Shown piece after piece: positions 54,161-64,000 of a DNA stretch of 64,000 nt (positions within the stretch are counted from its first letter, which is position 1; every line of letters begins with the position of its first letter). The position numbers and the translations under genes were made by a program. The notes below the pieces were generated by a model. That model made no database searches and had not been told where the DNA came from. It worked only from the letters and a program-made list of their open reading frames with translations. The DNA comes from Oegoconia quadripuncta (lineage: Eukaryota; Arthropoda; Insecta; Lepidoptera; Autostichidae): the NCBI GenBank assembly GCA_949316235.1, contig OX438743.1:24425771-24489770 (forward strand). Reading direction: 5' to 3'.

Positions 54161-54164
54161 TAAG

Positions 54165-54345
54165 TAAACAGAACAGTTTGTTGTCAAAACAGACCATCAT
54201 GATGTACACAATCAAAAGCCTTTGGCAGGTCACAGAAAATACCAATCGCATCTTGTGAATCTTCCCAGGCTTCAAAGATATGCTCAATGAGCTCAACACC
54301 AGCATCGGTTGTTGAGAGACCCCGTGTGAATCCAAATTGCTTTGA
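54165..54345 (-). pseudogene. Reverse transcriptase fragment (fingers/palm A)
   Basis: The minus strand reads QFGFTRGLSTTDAGVELIEH and then ICDL-type FCDLPKAFDCVHHDGL, the conserved non-LTR RT segment with the first catalytic Asp, followed by a stop. It is isolated from the rest of any ORF2. Confidence 0.8.
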
Positions 54346-54354
54346 AATTATTAG

Positions 54355-54482
54355 TATTAAATGGGAGAATGAATGGGTTACTCGTCAAATGTCTCCTCTA
54401 TGCCGATGATCAAGTAATCCTTGCGTCGTCACAAGAGGAGTTACAAGAAATTGTAACACTTATGAATACTGCTTTGAAATAA
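54355..54482 (+). pseudogene. Reverse transcriptase fragment (YADD motif)
   Basis: The plus strand reads NGRMNGLLVKCLLYADDQVI and LASSQEELQEIVTLMNTALK before a stop. This is the palm with catalytic YADD. It faces the opposite way to the adjacent fingers fragment, so the two are either different elements or one inverted element. Confidence 0.82.
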
Positions 54483-55206
54483 AAAGTAATGAAAATCTTT
54501 GAAGAAGAAAGATATTGTCTATTCTTGAACATTCAAGAATACAACCTAACACATGTTAGGTCATTCAATTTGCTGCACTCCTTAGTGTATTGCTCTCAAC
54601 ATGAATTCAAAATCATGATGACACTCCACGGTCTAACTGAATTTCATTACAAGCCTCTTATAGCCAGCTATAATGCACGTCCAAAGACACCACTTGGACC
54701 CTGTTATAGTCTCCCAGCACTAGTTACATAACAAAAATGATCATTTTAATTCGTAAATGGAACCCTGCATCGAAAAAGTTTTCATAGCCACGATATTTTA
54801 GAATTTGAAAAAAAAAACATCACACCACACTTTAAAATACATCTTCATTTGCCACCCTATCCTCCTCTCCCTTCTCCTCCAATTTCAATTGCTTCCAACA
54901 CTCCTAAATGATTAGGCTATGTAGAGGGCAGGAAGTCGTCAGAAGTCAATCAATATCAAAGTATCAGCAAGATGAATGAAGTGAGATGAATAGCAAGCGG
55001 ACAGAGATACGGTTTCCACATCATTAGGCAATAAGCTGTGATGCCGCCGACGGATTTATTGGCACCGATGAAACTGCTCAGCACTGATTCCCAACCTGTT
55101 GGAATGTATCAAAATGACTGGGTTTTGTTTCCACTGAGAAATCCAAGTAACATTTACAAGTATAGGAAAATGAATGAGTATGCACTATAATACAATACAA
55201 TGAAAA
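54483..55206. other. Unassigned stretch
   Basis: An 80-codon plus frame at 54489-54731 (LFLNIQEYNLTHVRSF ... HGLTEFHYKPLIASY) is open but unrecognised. It could be retroelement-derived. Confidence 0.4.
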
Positions 55207-55402
55207 GAAAGAAAACATTTATTCAGGTTACAATGGGCATGTACATGAAAATTTTGAGATAACAATAGTAAAACATAATAATGCAAGCTGATATAGGTTC
55301 CAGCTCAGCATAATGCTGTGGCATGAACCATATATGTAGTACTGCCTATATTAATTCTGTGCCACAGCGCTGATTTTCAGCTGGCACCTTTGTAGGGGGT
55401 TA
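55207..55402 (-). mobile_element. LINE 3' UTR, inverted copy of 7430-7640
   Basis: GAAAGAAAACATTTATTCAGG ... CCATATATGTAGTACTGCC ... GCACAGCGCTGATTTTCAGC. Confidence 0.7.
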
Positions 55403-55439
55403 AGCGCTCATAGATTAATTATATAAAAAAAAAAACAAA

Positions 55440-55620
55440 AAAATAATACAATGCAATGCAATACAATACAAATACACTTTATTGCACAACAGAAAAGAAA
55501 ATACAGTTTCAGAAAAGTTTTTAAGAATAGAATGTACAATTTGGTGACTTTATCACTAAAAGCGATCTCTTCCAGGCATCTTCTTCCAGACCAAACCTGG
55601 CAACAACCATATAACTTCAA
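55440..55620 (-). mobile_element. LINE 3' end with (TTGTA)n tail
   Basis: AATGCAATGCAATACAATACAAATACACTTTATTGCAC then AAAAGCGATCTCTTCCAGGC. Related to 28140-28405 and 34535-34700. Confidence 0.65.
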
Positions 55621-56389
55621 ACCTCAAGCATTTATTTCAACGTTGTTGAAATAAATGCGTTGTTTCCTCGCCCAACGCTTAAGTATCTGCATACAACGAG
55701 GAAACGCCGCCAGCGTTTTGGGTACCCTGCCTCGCGGCCCCAATTTTTTACATTTGTTCTAGTTTATATTTAAATTCCATCTTTTTATTTGTTACTGTTT
55801 TTAAATAAATACATTTATCTACATACATTACATACACACATCCGAAACATATTACCATCCTACCTGACGCAGTCGGGTTAACGTAACCTTATGTTTGTCC
55901 ATTGTTCTCTGGGAAGTCGGCCTTTTAAATGAGCAAATATTTTTTCGAATGACAATTTGAAATAAATATCATCAACATCATTATCATGTATAAATGGTGT
56001 AATACCGTACCTCAAAATAAATTGATGTTGTTCTACCAAATTGCGCAACCTATCAACGTATTTCTGGTAGAATTCTTTTTTGAGATATATTGAATTTAGT
56101 TGTTTATCTGAAAATTGAAAATAAATTTTTCAACGTAGATACATGATATCATTTGTTGAATGTCAATTTAAATCTACTGGAAATAATAAAAGGGCTTATT
56201 GCATTTATCTGTCAGTCAGTATGTCCAAGCTACTACGCTTCGGAAAGGGAAATCATCTGTGGTAAAAGAAACCTACAGGATATTGTGTTCTTTTTATTTA
56301 ATAAAAGTATAATTTTTTATGTTCCAATGACTAAATCTTTCATTCACTCTCATTCGTCCCTGGAAAATGAAATTTTTCATACGAATAGC
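55621..56389. other. Unassigned stretch
   Basis: AACGAGGAAACGCCGCCAGCGTTTTGGG (55697-55724) looks like part of a dispersed retroelement sequence, but I cannot place it. No gene. Confidence 0.4.
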
Positions 56390-56710
56390 CCTCTGCATTC
56401 TCTATCGCATATTTCATGGGGAGTGTTCTGAAGAACTGTTCGAGCTAATACCCGCTGCTCAATTTAATCGATACACTTCTCGCCGAAAATTAAATTTCCA
56501 TCCACTTCACCTGAATGAGTGGAAGTCTACCACTGTACGTTTCTCAAGAAACTTCTTACCACGTACAACCACCCTGTGGAATGGACTTCCGGCAGCCGGC
56601 AACGCATCTGTGACCCTTTTGGTGGACACCCGTCCATGGGCGGCGGTGATTGCTTTCCATCAGGTGACCCGCATGCTCGTTTGCCGCCCTCTCATATAAA
56701 AAAAAAAAAT
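56390..56710 (+). pseudogene. LINE-B ORF2 C-terminus and 3' tail
   Basis: The open frame contains YRIFHGECSEELFELIPAAQ, HLNEWKSTTVRFSRNFLPR and TTLWNGLPAAGNASV, then runs into the UTR (GGTGATTGCTTTCCATCAGGTGACCCGC) and A tail. The start matches the LINE-A copy at 25.87 kb (RIHFGECALELHNLIPPSPF), so LINE-A and LINE-B are related families. Confidence 0.85.
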
Positions 56711-56850
56711 GGAAGTCTGTGTTTTCCGAGTCCTACAATTTTGGAATATTCAAGAGCATGGTGTCTAGGCATTTACTGAAATCGTGTGGTTCATCTTTGA
56801 TCATATATCTTTGAGGTGAGAATGTGTCAAACGCGTATCCAGTTCATAAA
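56711..56850 (+). mobile_element. LINE-A 3' end fragment
   Basis: Directly after the LINE-B A tail: TTTTCCGAGTCCTACAATTTTGGAATATTCAAGAGC ... GTGTCAAACGCGTATCCAGTTCATAAAAG. Confidence 0.75.
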
Positions 56851-58128
56851 AGAAATCTTTCAAAAGGAGCATTTTAATTTCAATTTTATTTCGATAAAGA
56901 GACACGTCCTATAGGTATATACCTTTTGTAATAATTAATAACCCGGCGGGTCAGTGACCTCATTCGCACTACACACAAACCTTTACAGATTTTTGTAGGC
57001 GTCTTATAGTGAAGATTGTTTAAATAATGTTTTATGGATAAATAAAGGAAAAAAAACTTGTGATCAGAATTTTAATTATCATAGCATTTCAGGCAAGATA
57101 AACAATACAAATACTCTTTATTGCGCAAAATAATTTACACAATTTAAATAAACATTTTTGTCGTGGTCTTGCTCATTCGCTTGTACGAAATATACAATTA
57201 TCCCATTCTCACACCTGCGCGACTAATGATTTCATGGTATCACGCAGGCTGAATAGTCTACATAACCATCATCTTCTTGCCCTGGTCGTTATTTGTAGTC
57301 GGCGCAGTACGTCTTTTTCTTCCAATCTCTTATCAGCCGTTACCTCATCATTCACGTAGTTTTCATTAACATCACCCCTCATACAATCCATCCATCTTTT
57401 CCGTGGTCATCCTCTTCCTTTCCAACCATCGACATCCATATTCATTAATTATTTCAGACAAATGACAGTCCATATGTGTTAGTACAAATTTGACTTACTG
57501 ACTATGTTAATATTATATCTAATTTTACAAAATTAATTAATTTAAAATAAATTATCTGAGACTTGACTCATCCTCAAGCTCATCGAGACCTCAGAACATG
57601 AAGTTCGAACCTGCCGACCAGAAGAGAGTCCAATCTGTCTCCCACAATCCCTAACACTTTATTAAAGCTCCCGCGCACTCTCCGTACCGTTGGCGCACTC
57701 TTTTTGCGCATCAAAGCATGGAATCATCATTACACTCTTAATAATAGTTTACATAACCATAAAGTTATATTAATTTTGATGAGTTCTGATGCGTAACCTT
57801 CACTAAAATGTGGAATATGTTGAGAAGCTCTGACACATCTATCTTAAGCGCCCGTTCGTCTACAGTTACGTCTGTTTGCTCACTTCCATGATTCAAGGTG
57901 AATCCTTAATACGTCTAGCCTTTAACTGACCTACAATGGAAGAAGGAGATACTCAATTTGTCGGGCCCATTTGGTTTTTTAGGATTCCATATCTATCTAC
58001 TAACTTATACCTACCTCAAAAGGTAAAATCAGAACTTTTATAGTCATTTGTTGTCCGTCTGTCTGTCATCAAGAACCTATTACTTGAAACTGCTAAGATC
58101 TACGGCCTTATAGTATATAAACTGCATT
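56851..58128. other. Mostly unassigned, with LINE pieces
   Basis: 57103-57150 carries AATACAAATACTCTTTATTGCGC (LINE tail, minus). 57173-57240 repeats 40802-40875. 57290-57440 on the minus strand reads like a retroelement C-terminus (WKGRGRPRKRWMDCMRGD, then VTADKRLEEKDVLRRL-type sequence). No host gene. Confidence 0.45.
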
Positions 58129-58129
58129 G

Positions 58130-58370
58130 ACGACCGATTGGTGTAATGGATAGTGACCCTGTCGGCGAAACCAACGGTTGCGGGTTCGGATCCCGCGACG
58201 GGTAAATGTTTGTGTGATGAATATGAACATTTATTCCTGAGTCATGGATGTTTATATAAATATTTATGTATGTTTATCCGTTATCTAGTATCCATAGTAC
58301 CTACAAGCTTTGCTTAGTTTGGGACTAGATGATTGGTGTATGGTGGTAAGTGTCCGAAATATTTATTAAA
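58130..58370 (+). mobile_element. SINE3 copy
   Basis: Head GACGACCGATTGGTGTAATGGATAGTGACC, GGTTGCGGGTTCGGATCCCGC, body to GGGACTAGATGATTGGTG. A reversed piece of the same head follows at 58374-58404 (ACCCACTATCCACTACACCAATCGGTC). Confidence 0.88.
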
Positions 58371-58764
58371 TAGTGACCCACTATCCACTACACCAATCGG
58401 TCAACGACTTATTAGATAAGGTTACTATCTTCCAACCACACCATTTCCAGTACACAAACCCAATTTGCCGCACGTGTACCGGGCTGGAACAAAAAGTATT
58501 ACAAAAAATCCACAGGAAGATGCGGATGCTCGACCTTGCCGACCGTAAATCCCCTCTGATCGCAAAAACACTAATTATTCAACCCTGAAAAACACTTACA
58601 ACAATGAATATGAGCCTTGTTACGTAGGAGTTAATGAAGCAGCAGGTTTTTGTGATTAGAAAAGGTAAAGTGGTGAGATAAACTACTTCCTTGCACTGGA
58701 CGAGACCGATAAAACAAAGAGTACAAGCACCGTAGTTCTGCTTCCTTTGAATTAATTCCTTTGA

Positions 58765-58846
58765 ATAAACAACATAGGGTTTACGAATCTAAGGTCGCGG
58801 GTTCGATCCCCAGCGGGGTACATGTTTAGTACTCGGTTTGGTTGCT
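58765..58846 (+). mobile_element. SINE1 head fragment
   Basis: AATAAACAACATAGGG ... GGTTCGATCCCCAGCGGGGTACATG ... TCGGTTTGGTTGC, then cut by SINE2. Confidence 0.88.
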
Positions 58847-58993
58847 TAAATACTTATTATAAATGAAAACATCCATAACTCGGATACACATGTCCGTATT
58901 CATCACACAAAAATATGCCCCTAGCGGGATTCGAACCCGCGACCTGTTGGTATAGTGGTCACAGATTCTAACCACTGCACCAAACAGGTCGTT
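58847..58993 (-). mobile_element. SINE2, 3'-truncated
   Basis: ACTTATTATAAATGAAAACATCC to ACCACTGCACCAAACAGGTCG. Shares its non-SINE flank with the SINE2 at 37.77 kb. Confidence 0.9.
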
Positions 58994-59092
58994 AATGTAG
59001 AAGTTAATTATTTTAAATTACAAAAATGTAACCCTTTTTAAGGCATACATACATAACCTCACGACATTTATCCCAAATTGGGTCAGAGATGT
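58994..59092. repeat. Flank shared with the 37-kb nest
   Basis: TTAATGTAGAAGTTAATTATTTTAAATTACAAAAATGTAACCC ... ATACATAACCTCACGACATTTATCCCAAATTGGGTCAGAGATGTCC. In reverse complement it matches 37725-37766, 37255-37274 and 36838-36857. Confidence 0.85.
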
Positions 59093-59146
59093 CCCCAGCG
59101 GGGTACATATTTAGTACTCGGTTTGGTTACTGGTAGGGCATTTTAG
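59093..59146 (+). mobile_element. SINE1 fragment
   Basis: CCCCAGCGGGGTACATATTTAGTACTCGGTTTGGTT ... GGTAGGGCATTTTA. Confidence 0.85.
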
Positions 59147-59397
59147 ATTGAGAGACAAACTTAAACTAGATTGAGAGATTATTTCACAGCTCCAATCGAA
59201 TTAATTTTAAATAGATATCGCCACCCGTTCCTCACAAAAAATGTCCTGACTGGCAGGCAGACACGGACAACGAAGTGTTCCTATAAGCCTTTTTCCTTCA
59301 GAGATACGGAGCCATAAAAATTGGAAAATCTAGAAATTTTGACTTGGTGTATACACGATTTCTGATCACGTTATAAAGGTCAGCTTTAAAAGTCAAA

Positions 59398-59728
59398 TTT
59401 TTTTTTATGCACAACGGGTTAGCACTTACCCTCAATCACACCTGATGTTAAGTTAAGATGGGGCCGAAGGTGGAAACGTACTGACTCGGAAACCCCAACA
59501 CATTTGGGGTACTGGCTATCTTATCTCTGACAACCGGAACACAACAATGCTATTAACATTGTTGCTTGGCGGCAGATTTAGATAAGATGGTGGTAGCTAG
59601 CAAGGCGGACATTTAAAATGCCCTACCACCAACCAAACCGAGTACTTAAACATGTACCACGCTGGGGTTCGAACCCGCGACCACCGAATCGTAAATCCAA
59701 TGTTGTTTACATTGAGCCACGGAGGCGG
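59398..59728 (-). mobile_element. SINE1, full length
   Basis: Poly-T, complete body, and head CACGCTGGGGTTCGAACCCGCGACC with AGCCACGGAGGCGG. Confidence 0.94.
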
Positions 59729-59799
59729 AGTAGACCTAATCCCGATCCAAGTGAACCTTATACCCATCCCATTGGTAACTGGGCTGCATTATTCCAATC

Positions 59800-59940
59800 G
59801 CCGTTCTCGAAATAAGGTTTACCAGAAGATAAATGAATCCCACCCATACCACAAAAAATTCGCTCTCTTTCATTAAAAACTTTCCATCAGGTGAGATTGT
59901 AGCCAAACGCGAAACCAGTTTTTAATAAAAAAAAAAAAAA
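59800..59940 (+). mobile_element. LINE-A tail
   Basis: TTTCCATCAGGTGAGATTGTAGCCAAACGCG AAACCAGTTTTTAAT and a long A tail. Confidence 0.65.
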
Positions 59941-60084
59941 AAACACTTGATATACACATTTATCTAAACCTGCCAACGTATGATAGGTGCTCCAAATACG
60001 AATATAACACGTCTACATAAAACGGATTATAATCTTTCAACGCCAGAATAGCTTCAGTGCCGAATCAGTCATTCTACATACACA

Positions 60085-60373
60085 TTTCTTTTAGCTAAAC
60101 GGGTTACTTCTTGACCTCAATTCCTGATGTTAAGTGAAGATGAGGTCGAAGGTGAAAGCGTCCTCTGACCCGGAAACCCCACCACATTTGGGGAATTTAA
60201 CATTACTGTTTGGCGGCAGATTTAGATAAGATGGTGGTAGCTAGTCAGGCGGACATTTTAAACACCCTACCACCAACCAAACCGAGTACTTAAACATGTA
60301 CCCCACTGGGGATCGAACCCGCGACCTTCCAATCGTAAACCCAATGTTGTTTACATTGAGCCACGGAGGCGGT
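60085..60373 (-). mobile_element. SINE1, internal deletion
   Basis: Head and tail present (CCCCACTGGGGATCGAACCC, AGCCACGGAGGCGG). The middle (GACTGGCTATCTTATCTCTG ...) is deleted between TTTGGGGAA and TTTAACATTACTG. Confidence 0.9.
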
Positions 60374-60603
60374 AAAGACTGAGGTCTTTTCTGCAAGGGA
60401 CTTTAGAACAGGGAATAAAAGACTTTTGAATTTGGAATCTGATTAATGTTTTTTTCATAGACTTACGGCCTAATTCATAGAAGTTACAATGCTCTTACAA
60501 TGAACTTATTAATCGTTTGCAAGACGATTGTACAAAATAGTGATTCATAGATGCTAAAATTCATTTTATCTCTCATTTTTTTTCTCATAGAAGGAGATGA
60601 AAT

Positions 60604-60850
60604 GTCAAATCAAATCAAATCAAATCAAAAATGCTTTATTTTGTAGGTACAAAGGGTACTCTTAAAATACTGCTTGGCTTGCTTCAAAAGGCAGTTTTCC
60701 CCTGAGAAGAACAAGCAAGTAACTCGAGAGGTTGCTCTTTTAAAAAAAGGTTTTTATATTACAAAATTATTATTTTATATTATAATATTACATTATTAAT
60801 TGTGAAATAGCCTGGTTATGCGAACGGGCTGGATATGTCCATAATGTAGA
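60604..60850 (-). mobile_element. LINE-L 3' UTR and tail
   Basis: (AAATC)n at 60606-60627, then CAAAAATGCTTTATTTTGTAGG ... TTTCCCCTGAGAAGAACAAGC ... TGTGAAATAGCCTGGTTATGCG AACGGGCTGG. Confidence 0.85.
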
Positions 60851-61270
60851 GTGTATCACTGGCTATGCTCGGGATTCTACTCTAGAATCCTTCGTTCCGC
60901 TGTGGACTCAAAATGGCATCCTCGCCGTAAAAACATTATTTTGCTCCCTTGTTATACAATCTACTATTCCACTCCTTACCATGCCTAGCGAAGAGCACCA
61001 TAAACCTGAAGGAGCTTACAAGGAAAATACTGAGAATTTTTATTTATAAAAGGTCATTTATCATAGGATCGTTTACCATAAAAATAAGTTGAGAGTTATG
61101 GAATATGCAAATCTAAAAGCTCCTCGAGCGAAATTATGCATACTGCCTATTGAATACTGAATAAGTGGAGCAAGGGGTGTTGGACAACGGCCCATGACTG
61201 CTTAAAGTGGGCCTTGTGGAGGCATTGTGCTGTTTAGGGTTTAATTATTTACATAGGATCAACAGCATAA
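60851..61270. other. Unassigned stretch
   Basis: A plus-strand open stretch near 60850-61050 (GYARDSTLESFVPLWTQNGI) is unrecognised. No gene is called. Confidence 0.4.
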
Positions 61271-61275
61271 TTAAC

Positions 61276-61505
61276 GAACTGTTTGGTGTAGTGGTTAGAA
61301 AATCTGACTGCTATACCAAAAGGTCTTGGTTCGAATCCCGCTAGGGCACATGTTTGTATGATGAATACAGACATGTGTTCCCGAGTTATGGATGTTTTCA
61401 TTTATATATGTGTTTATTTACTGTAGTTTATCAACCATATGGTATCCATAATACAAGCCTAGTTGTTTAGTGTGGAACTAGATGGCGCTGTGTGTATGTG
61501 TTATA
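61276..61505 (+). mobile_element. SINE2 copy
   Basis: GAACTGTTTGGTGTAGTGGTTAG ... GGTTCGAATCCCGCTAGGGC ... TAGATGGCGCTGTGTGTATGTG. Confidence 0.93.
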
Positions 61506-61649
61506 CAGAAATCTAATATTAAATTTATACCAATTACAGACTCTTATTGTTTCTGACAATGGTTATCGTTATAGGGTTCCGCAGAGAGGTTGAAAAACGG
61601 AACTATCCTTAATCATGCCTGAAATTCCGTGGAGCCGTCCGCATACTTC

Positions 61650-61930
61650 ACAAAGTTCTTTGCATCGATTCACACAGGGTTATTTTTAACCCCTGACCCA
61701 AAAAGAGGGATACTATAAGTTTAAAGCCTAAGTATATGTGTGTCTGTATGTGACATTGTAACTCAAAAATGGTTAAACCGATTTGAAAACCATTTTTTCC
61801 AGAGCTGGTGGTTGCGATGGAGTTTCTCAGCCATGTTTGAAATAAGTCGGTGAAGCTGTTTCGAAGATACACACATAAAGCCACGACCTTTATCCCAAAT
61901 GGGGTGATCAGAGATATCCCAAACAAAATC
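61650..61930. repeat. Dispersed repeat with CACGACCTTTATCCCAAA motif
   Basis: CCTGACCCAAAAAGAGGGATACTATAAG, AAACCGATTTGAAAACCA and CCACGACCTTTATCCCAAATGGGGTGATCAGAGATATCCC. The last motif recurs in variant form near 37250 and 59065. Family unnamed. Confidence 0.5.
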
Positions 61931-62832
61931 ATTTGGGTGTTCCAAATATTAAAAGATTAAACTTGAAACAACATCCTTTTCACCTTTCGAAATATAAATG
62001 CACACGTCACAGTGGGTGAACCAATCTCCTTTAACACGCAAATCTATAGATATGAAGGTCCCTTATAGTCACCTTTTACGACACTCATAGCGCGAGATGT
62101 GTAAGGTCTATTTTCTCTTTTGTCGAAACCGTTGCTCGCGACGGCCAAATTGAATAGGATGAGGGACATGCAATTGTTTACCCTTCACCGGATAGTATTA
62201 CTACATTATTAGTTTTTGAGTTCATTTTAGATATAGATTTTTTGTTTTTTACTTTTAGTTAATGTTAAATTACAGATTCCTTGGTCATAATTTAATCTTA
62301 TAATTTGTGTGTGGATAAGTGCCTGAGTGCCTTCTCAAAGATTTAAGTAGATCTGCCCGTGTTCCATCAGTGACTGATCATTACGTCATTCTATTAAATC
62401 CCTAGTGTCATTCTGATATCCTATTCGCCTTTAGTAGCTTGACGTAATATCACAATTGCCCGAGCCACCGAGGTGGCTGACACCGTCCCAGTCGCTAGCT
62501 ACGCCAGCTCCGACATTATTTTCACCCTATAAGAAGTTATATATTTATTTTTACTGCTTGCCACCCCTCGTAACCAAACACGTACGCAGGTGTGAAAAGG
62601 TTTCTTAGGCCTGAAAGTTTGTTTAGAGCAATACTCCTCGGTTGGAACGGAAACTGTATAAATTTTCGACAAAAGATCCCTTGGGAGCAATATCTCATAA
62701 CAATTCAACTGCCAGAAAAGTTTTAGTATTACACATTAATATAGTCCTCCCGTAAATTTAGCGGTATTTATGGGAGAGTTTACTGGTAATAATGAAAACG
62801 GTGAACTAACACGGCATGTATTCATAAATTAA
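61931..62832. other. Unassigned stretch
   Basis: No supported gene. A short self-complementary GCCACCGAGGTGGC lies at 62463-62478. Confidence 0.5.
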
Positions 62833-63090
62833 GAAATCAAATCAAAATCAAATGAAATCAAAAATATTTTATTCAATGTATCCTACCCGCTAGGGGCATG
62901 TGTTTGTATGATGAATACAGACATGTATTCCCGAGTTATGGATGTTTTTCATTTATATGTGTATTTATTTACAAAAAAAAATTAAGTATTTGTGTAGTTT
63001 ATCAACCATCTGGTATCTATAATACAAGCTTAGTTGCTTAGTGTGGAACCAGATGGCGCTGTGTGTATGTGCAAAGATATTTATTATTAA
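62833..63090 (+). mobile_element. LINE tail followed by 5'-truncated SINE2
   Basis: AAATCAAATCAAAATCAAATGAAATC (minus LINE tail, 62833-62870), then SINE2 from CCCGCTAGGGGCATGTGTTTG (62886) to AGATGGCGCTGTGTGTATGTGC. Confidence 0.82.
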
Positions 63091-63477
63091 TATTATCCTA
63101 CATTGAACATTAGTACTTCGTTTTACCAACTACAGTACGGAATACTAAAAGTATTAAAACTAGTTTCTTACAGGATGTGACAGTCCGTGAACATAGCTAC
63201 CTATCTCCGGTTTAACAATAGTGAACAGTGAGTGAACACCGTGAACACCGAGCCGGAGGGACTTCCTGCATGCTCTATCCATTGCAACTCTGTATTATCT
63301 ATTAAAAAAAAAATCTGTAGCCACTTTCGATTCCATTGAATTATACGGGGTGTGATTCTAGTCGTCCAAATCGTGTTAATATAGGTGAATCCACTCTTGC
63401 TTGCAAACAATTTCCTCCAACAAACCATAGTAGAATTTGATGCTAAGTGGATTGAGAGAACGGTATAATTCAACCTT
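63091..63477. other. Unassigned stretch
   Basis: No recognised feature. Confidence 0.5.
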
Positions 63478-63726
63478 AAACCGCCTCCGTGGCTCAATGT
63501 AAACTACATTGGGTTTACGATTCGGAGGTCGTGGGTTCGATCCCCAGCGAGGTACATGTTTAAGTACTTGGTTTGGTTGGTGGTAGGGCATTTTAAATGT
63601 CCACCTAGCTAGCTACCACCGTCTTATCTAAATCTGCCGCCAAGCAACAATGTTGACAGCAATGTTGTGTTCCGGTTGTCAGAGATAAGATAGCCAGTCC
63701 CCCAAATGTGTTGGGGTTTCCGGGTC
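63478..63726 (+). mobile_element. SINE1, 3'-truncated
   Basis: Head ACCGCCTCCGTGGCTCAATG, GGTTCGATCCCCAGCG, body up to GGGGTTTCCGGGTCA. The tail is missing, with AT-rich sequence following directly. Confidence 0.93.
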
Positions 63727-64000
63727 ATATTATTAAATTATAACTATTGGTAATTGAAACGACATTAATAACATAGATATCCCTTTCCTCCATATTGCCA
63801 TGCCTGACAAAGTACATGTGCATGTTAGTACTTACCTATGTATTGTAACTATGACATGTGTAATGCAATAAATATATGAATTATAAATGTATGTGTGTGC
63901 CTACGGAAACAAATAAAGGCTTTAACCATCTATGTAAATAGAAATTTTGAGACTAATAACATAGTGGCTCTTGATTGATAGCGTTTGAAAATAAGAGACG
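63727..64000. other. Unassigned right edge
   Basis: AT-rich, with nothing recognised. Confidence 0.5.

Noticed and set aside
5176..62870. CRISPR-like arrays from short AAATC or CAATA repeats
   Set aside because: These are simple LINE tails with no unique spacers, in eukaryotic DNA.
8817..63726. tRNA-gene-like stretches with GGTTCGANNCC boxes
   Set aside because: All sit at SINE heads with the same downstream SINE bodies. None folds as a complete standalone tRNA gene by eye.

Overview
This window looks like transposon-dominated, AT-rich insect DNA, most probably from a moth or butterfly. The inference rests on the repeat families: a BEL/Pao retrotransposon, several non-LTR retrotransposon ends of types common in Lepidoptera, two abundant tRNA-headed SINE families, Helitron-like ends and several MITEs. 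I see no convincing host gene, no rRNA gene and no functional tRNA gene. tRNA-like stretches are SINE heads with Pol III A/B boxes. Most short open frames are chance or repeat-derived.

Layout. 1-4.25 kb: a BEL/Pao element on the minus strand (LTR at 3845-4248, leader, then gag-protease-RT running off the left edge), broken by one nonsense codon just after the RT FVDD box. 4.5-17.6 kb: LINE tails, SINEs and MITEs, including a clean 208-bp MITE with about 58-bp inverted ends. 17.8-20.5 kb: an unusual block with two near-identical 809-bp tandem units preceded by a 319-bp inverted arm. 21.1-27 kb: a possible hAT-like element carrying nested SINEs, a mariner-like MITE and a hAT-like MITE with a perfect 8-bp target duplication. 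28-34 kb: LINE and SINE debris. 34.3-36.2 kb: a Helitron-like cluster. 36.4-40.2 kb: a nest whose core is the best intact gene here, a two-exon tyrosine recombinase (394 aa, minus strand) on an approximately 1.95-kb element that has split a SINE. 40-64 kb: more LINE ends (R1-like, RTE-like, others), SINEs and inverted pairs.

Working relationships. The commonest SINE (here SINE1) has a 3' tail closely resembling that of LINE-A, so LINE-A is its probable source of retrotransposition machinery. SINE2 and its SINE3 variant are a second tRNA-derived lineage. Nesting gives relative ages: MITE family M1 is older than the SINEs inside it, SINE2 at 37.8 kb is older than the recombinase element inside it, and the LINE-A end at 14.2 kb is older than the MITE in its tail. 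Family labels (SINE1-3, LINE-A, B, L and P, M1, R3) are local names used only here.
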